7,462 bases of DNA from an uncultured Erysipelotrichaceae bacterium (GTDB taxonomy: Bacteria; Bacillota_I; Bacilli_A; Erysipelotrichales; Erysipelotrichaceae). The position numbers and the translations under genes were made by a program. The stretch is from positions 1-7,462 of the forward strand of contig CACZNO010000046.1 in assembly GCA_902782505.1 (NCBI GenBank), in the 5' to 3' direction. The notes under the pieces were generated by a model. It was given only the letters and a program-made list of their open reading frames with translations, did not search any database and was not told the origin of the DNA. Below are positions 5,410 to 7,462 of the stretch, one piece after another. Numbering within the stretch: position 1 is the first letter of the stretch; each line of letters starts with the position of its first letter.

Positions 5410-7462
5410 TTATTCCACGGACTTCAGGGATTCGATCATTTCGATCTTCCGTAACGTCTTCCGCGTAAACAACAACACAATAACCGTAAACACCAGAGTA
5501 ATCGAATACGCATACACGAAGGTCATGGGCTTGATGTTGGTGCCGAACTTGATCATCTCCATATTGATGACGCCCATGATGAACCGGTGTTCCACGATGC
5601 CTAACGGAAGCCCCGCGATTCCTCCGATCACCGACAATAAGAAGATCTCCTTGAAGATGTAGGAATTGATCTCGTGCGAACGGAAGCCCAATACTTTCAG
5701 GGTTGCGATTTCCCGGATACGCTCGCTGATGTTGACCTGCGTCAGGTTCACCAACACGACAAACGCCAAGGCGCCCGCCGTAAAAATAATGACCAGAATA
5801 ATGTAGTCCAACGCTTCGATCATGATGTTGAACTGCGTCGTCAGGTTGGATAAATCGACGACGCTCATGACCCCTTCCGCCTCTTCCAGACTCGCTGTCA
5901 AAGCCTCGCCGTCATTGGATTTCACCAAGATCGAATTGGGGTGCACCGGTTCCCGGAAGATCGCTTCATAGTAGTCGTTCGACATGTAGATGAAATGCTG
6001 GAAATACATTTCGCAGATCTCGTTGACCTTCACATCCGCCTTGATTCCGTTGACCGATTCGATCGTGATGTAGTCTCCGGCCTGGATCTTGTTGTTTCTG
6101 GCGAATTTCTCCGACAGGATCACACCGCTGTTGTTGATCTTGACCGGTGTTTCATAATCCAGCGCCCGCAGATGGAACACGTCGTTTCCCTTGCGCGCGT
6201 CGGTGACGCAAACCGTCAGAACCTTTTCGTTTTTCTCCAGATACACCTTGGAGGAATACGACATCATCGGCGTCACGATCTCGTTGGAAAGATCGCTTTC
6301 CAGAATCGCCATGGTATCTTCCAGTTTGAAATCGTTCTCCAGGGATACCGTGTAGTTGTAGTTGTAGATTTCCCCGAACTGGATCGCTACGACATCCTTG
6401 ATGGAATCCTTGATGCCCCATCCGACCACCAGCAATCCCGTACATCCCGCGACTCCGATCACCGTCATGAAGAAACGCGCCTTGTAACGCAGGATATTGC
6501 GCACCGTGATCTTGGAAGTAAACGACAGTCTCTTCCAGATCGGCGTAATATGTTCGACAAAGGTCTTGCGGGCATTCTTGGGAGCTTTGGGACGCATCAA
6601 TTGGCTCGGAGCTTCCGATAAACTCTTGCGCACGACCAGTATTGTCACAAACGCCATCAAAGCCGTAAACGCCAGTACGCTGATCACCAGATTCCCGATC
6701 GGGAACAGCGTGATCATATCCGGCAGATCGTACATCAAGCGCCAGGTCTTGTAGATGACCGTCGGGAAGATCATCATCCCGATCACGATGCCGGCGGCGC
6801 TTCCGACAAGGCTCGCTGCCACGGTATAAACGACATATTTCCCGATGATTTCCTTACGGGAGAACCCCATCGCGCGGAAGATTCCGATCTGGCCTCTCTG
6901 TTCGTCTACCAGACGCGTCATCGTTGTCACGCACACCAACGCCGCCACCAGATAGAATAATAACGGTAAGTAGGTCCCGATGGCTCCCATCTGTTTGGCG
7001 TTGTTCAGGTACATGTACGAAGAATAATGCGAATCCCGGTCCAGCACGATCCATTCCGCCGCAGGAAGTTCTTCGAGATCCTGGTAGGCTTTGCGGATCT
7101 CCGCTTCGGCTTTTTCGATTTCCGCGTTGAACCGCACCAATCCGTCATAGTATTCGGTTTCTCCCGCGCGGTATTTTTTCTTTCCTTCTTCGATCTGGGC
7201 ATTGGCTCCCGCAATTTCCGCGTTGAACCGGTCAATGACTTCATTTGCCAGACGGATCTCGACCAGTACCGCCTCCATGCGCAGACGGTCTTCTTCCAGC
7301 GCGGTATAGGAAAGATACACGGATTCCACGCTTCCGCCGTATTTCTGATTGATTTCCTTCATGCGCTCTTCCGCATTCTGTCCGATGGATTCCTGTTCCA
7401 TCTGTTCAAGATTCTCGATCAGAAGTTCATTGACGCGGATCTGTTCCTCGGCGGTGCGGATC
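5410..7462 (-). CDS. ABC transporter permease, double FtsX type (partial, N-terminus missing)
   Basis: The frame is open to the right edge; 683 C-terminal residues are visible, numbered here from the ATG at 7401. That Met is internal: 20 more in-frame codons precede it with no ribosome binding site. Residues from the edge to about 115 are charged coiled coil, part of the first extracellular domain. Three helices follow (about 139-160, 185-212, 234-257), with the coupling motif DEQRGQIGIFRAMGF (166-180). A new helix at about 310-330 starts the second half, with a MacB-like extracellular domain at about 331-530. Helices at about 532-555, 583-607 and 628-646 follow, with the second coupling motif SERIREIATLKVLGF (559-573). 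The C-terminus IESLKSVE is typical. Such permeases work with an ABC ATPase, presumably encoded beyond the edge, in export or removal of peptides or lipids. The substrate cannot be told. Confidence 0.93.
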   Translation of the reverse strand, partial: IRTAEEQIRVNELLIENLEQMEQESIGQNAEERMKEINQKYGGSVESVYLSYTALEEDRLRMEAVLVEIRLANEVIDRFNAEIAGANAQIEEGKKKYRAGETEYYDGLVRFNAEIEKAEAEIRKAYQDLEELPAAEWIVLDRDSHYSSYMYLNNAKQMGAIGTYLPLLFYLVAALVCVTTMTRLVDEQRGQIGIFRAMGFSRKEIIGKYVVYTVAASLVGSAAGIVIGMMIFPTVIYKTWRLMYDLPDMITLFPIGNLVISVLAFTALMAFVTILVVRKSLSEAPSQLMRPKAPKNARKTFVEHITPIWKRLSFTSKITVRNILRYKARFFMTVIGVAGCTGLLVVGWGIKDSIKDVVAIQFGEIYNYNYTVSLENDFKLEDTMAILESDLSNEIVTPMMSYSSKVYLEKNEKVLTVCVTDARKGNDVFHLRALDYETPVKINNSGVILSEKFARNNKIQAGDYITIESVNGIKADVKVNEICEMYFQHFIYMSNDYYEAIFREPVHPNSILVKSNDGEALTASLEEAEGVMSVVDLSNLTTQFNIMIEALDYIILVIIFTAGALAFVVLVNLTQVNISERIREIATLKVLGFRSHEINSYIFKEIFLLSVIGGIAGLPLGIVEHRFIMGVINMEMIKFGTNIKPMTFVYAYSITLVFTVIVLLFTRKTLRKIEMIESLKSVE

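Noticed and set aside
5941..6621. 226-aa open frame on the plus strand
   Set aside because: It lies fully antisense to the well-supported permease gene, has a His/Arg/Asp-rich composition typical of a shadow frame in GC-rich DNA, and shows no ribosome binding site or domain.
7399..7401. ATG 7401 as the true start of the permease
   Set aside because: The frame continues upstream to the window edge as coiled coil, no ribosome binding site is present, and the first membrane helix of the family is missing. The gene is cut by the edge, not short.
1..7462. CRISPR array, tRNA, rRNA or insertion sequence
   Set aside because: No spaced direct repeats, no tRNA cloverleaf with CCA end, no rRNA-like sequence and no transposase motifs or terminal inverted repeats were seen.

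Overview
This 7.5 kb window looks like chromosomal DNA of a Gram-positive bacterium of the Bacillota. The evidence is strong AGGAGG-type ribosome binding sites, hairpin-plus-T-run terminators, and Firmicute-style sensor and FtsX-type transporter genes. The main block has moderate to high GC. No 16S or housekeeping marker is present, so I do not name a genus; an Erysipelotrichia- or Clostridia-like gut organism would fit but is a guess.

Left edge (1-345): a non-coding or small-ORF region. A leftward gene starts at position 7 and runs off the window. Just 5' of its ribosome binding site is a perfect intrinsic terminator (23-47), so the region looks like an attenuated leader. It also holds a candidate leftward promoter (156-184), a perfect inverted repeat (131-149), a possible 52-aa ORF (60-218) and a TATAAT box (286-291) for the rightward genes.

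Rightward pair (346-1199): two AT-rich genes, clearly different in base composition from everything to their right. One is a Sec-exported 174-aa protein with a glycine-zipper-like hydrophobic stretch. The other is a 101-aa multi-pass membrane protein. They end at a strong terminator (1222-1251). The arrangement resembles an exported toxin or bacteriocin with a membrane immunity protein, but I recognise neither family.

Leftward block (1250-7462): read in transcription order, this is (i) the C-terminal 683 residues of a double-FtsX ABC permease, cut by the right edge; (ii) a spacer with an 18-bp hairpin; (iii) a multi-TM receptor resembling a histidine kinase but lacking the phospho-histidine and ATP-binding boxes; (iv) a three-TM PAS histidine kinase with intact H, N and G motifs; and (v) a response regulator with an unusual order: degenerate GGDEF-like domain, then receiver, then LuxR-type HTH. 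Genes iii, iv and v overlap by 4 nt (ATGA) at each junction, so they are translationally coupled. The likely logic is that receptor iii senses a membrane or extracellular cue and modulates kinase iv. Kinase iv then phosphorylates v, which may control the ABC transporter operon. The regulatory target is inference.
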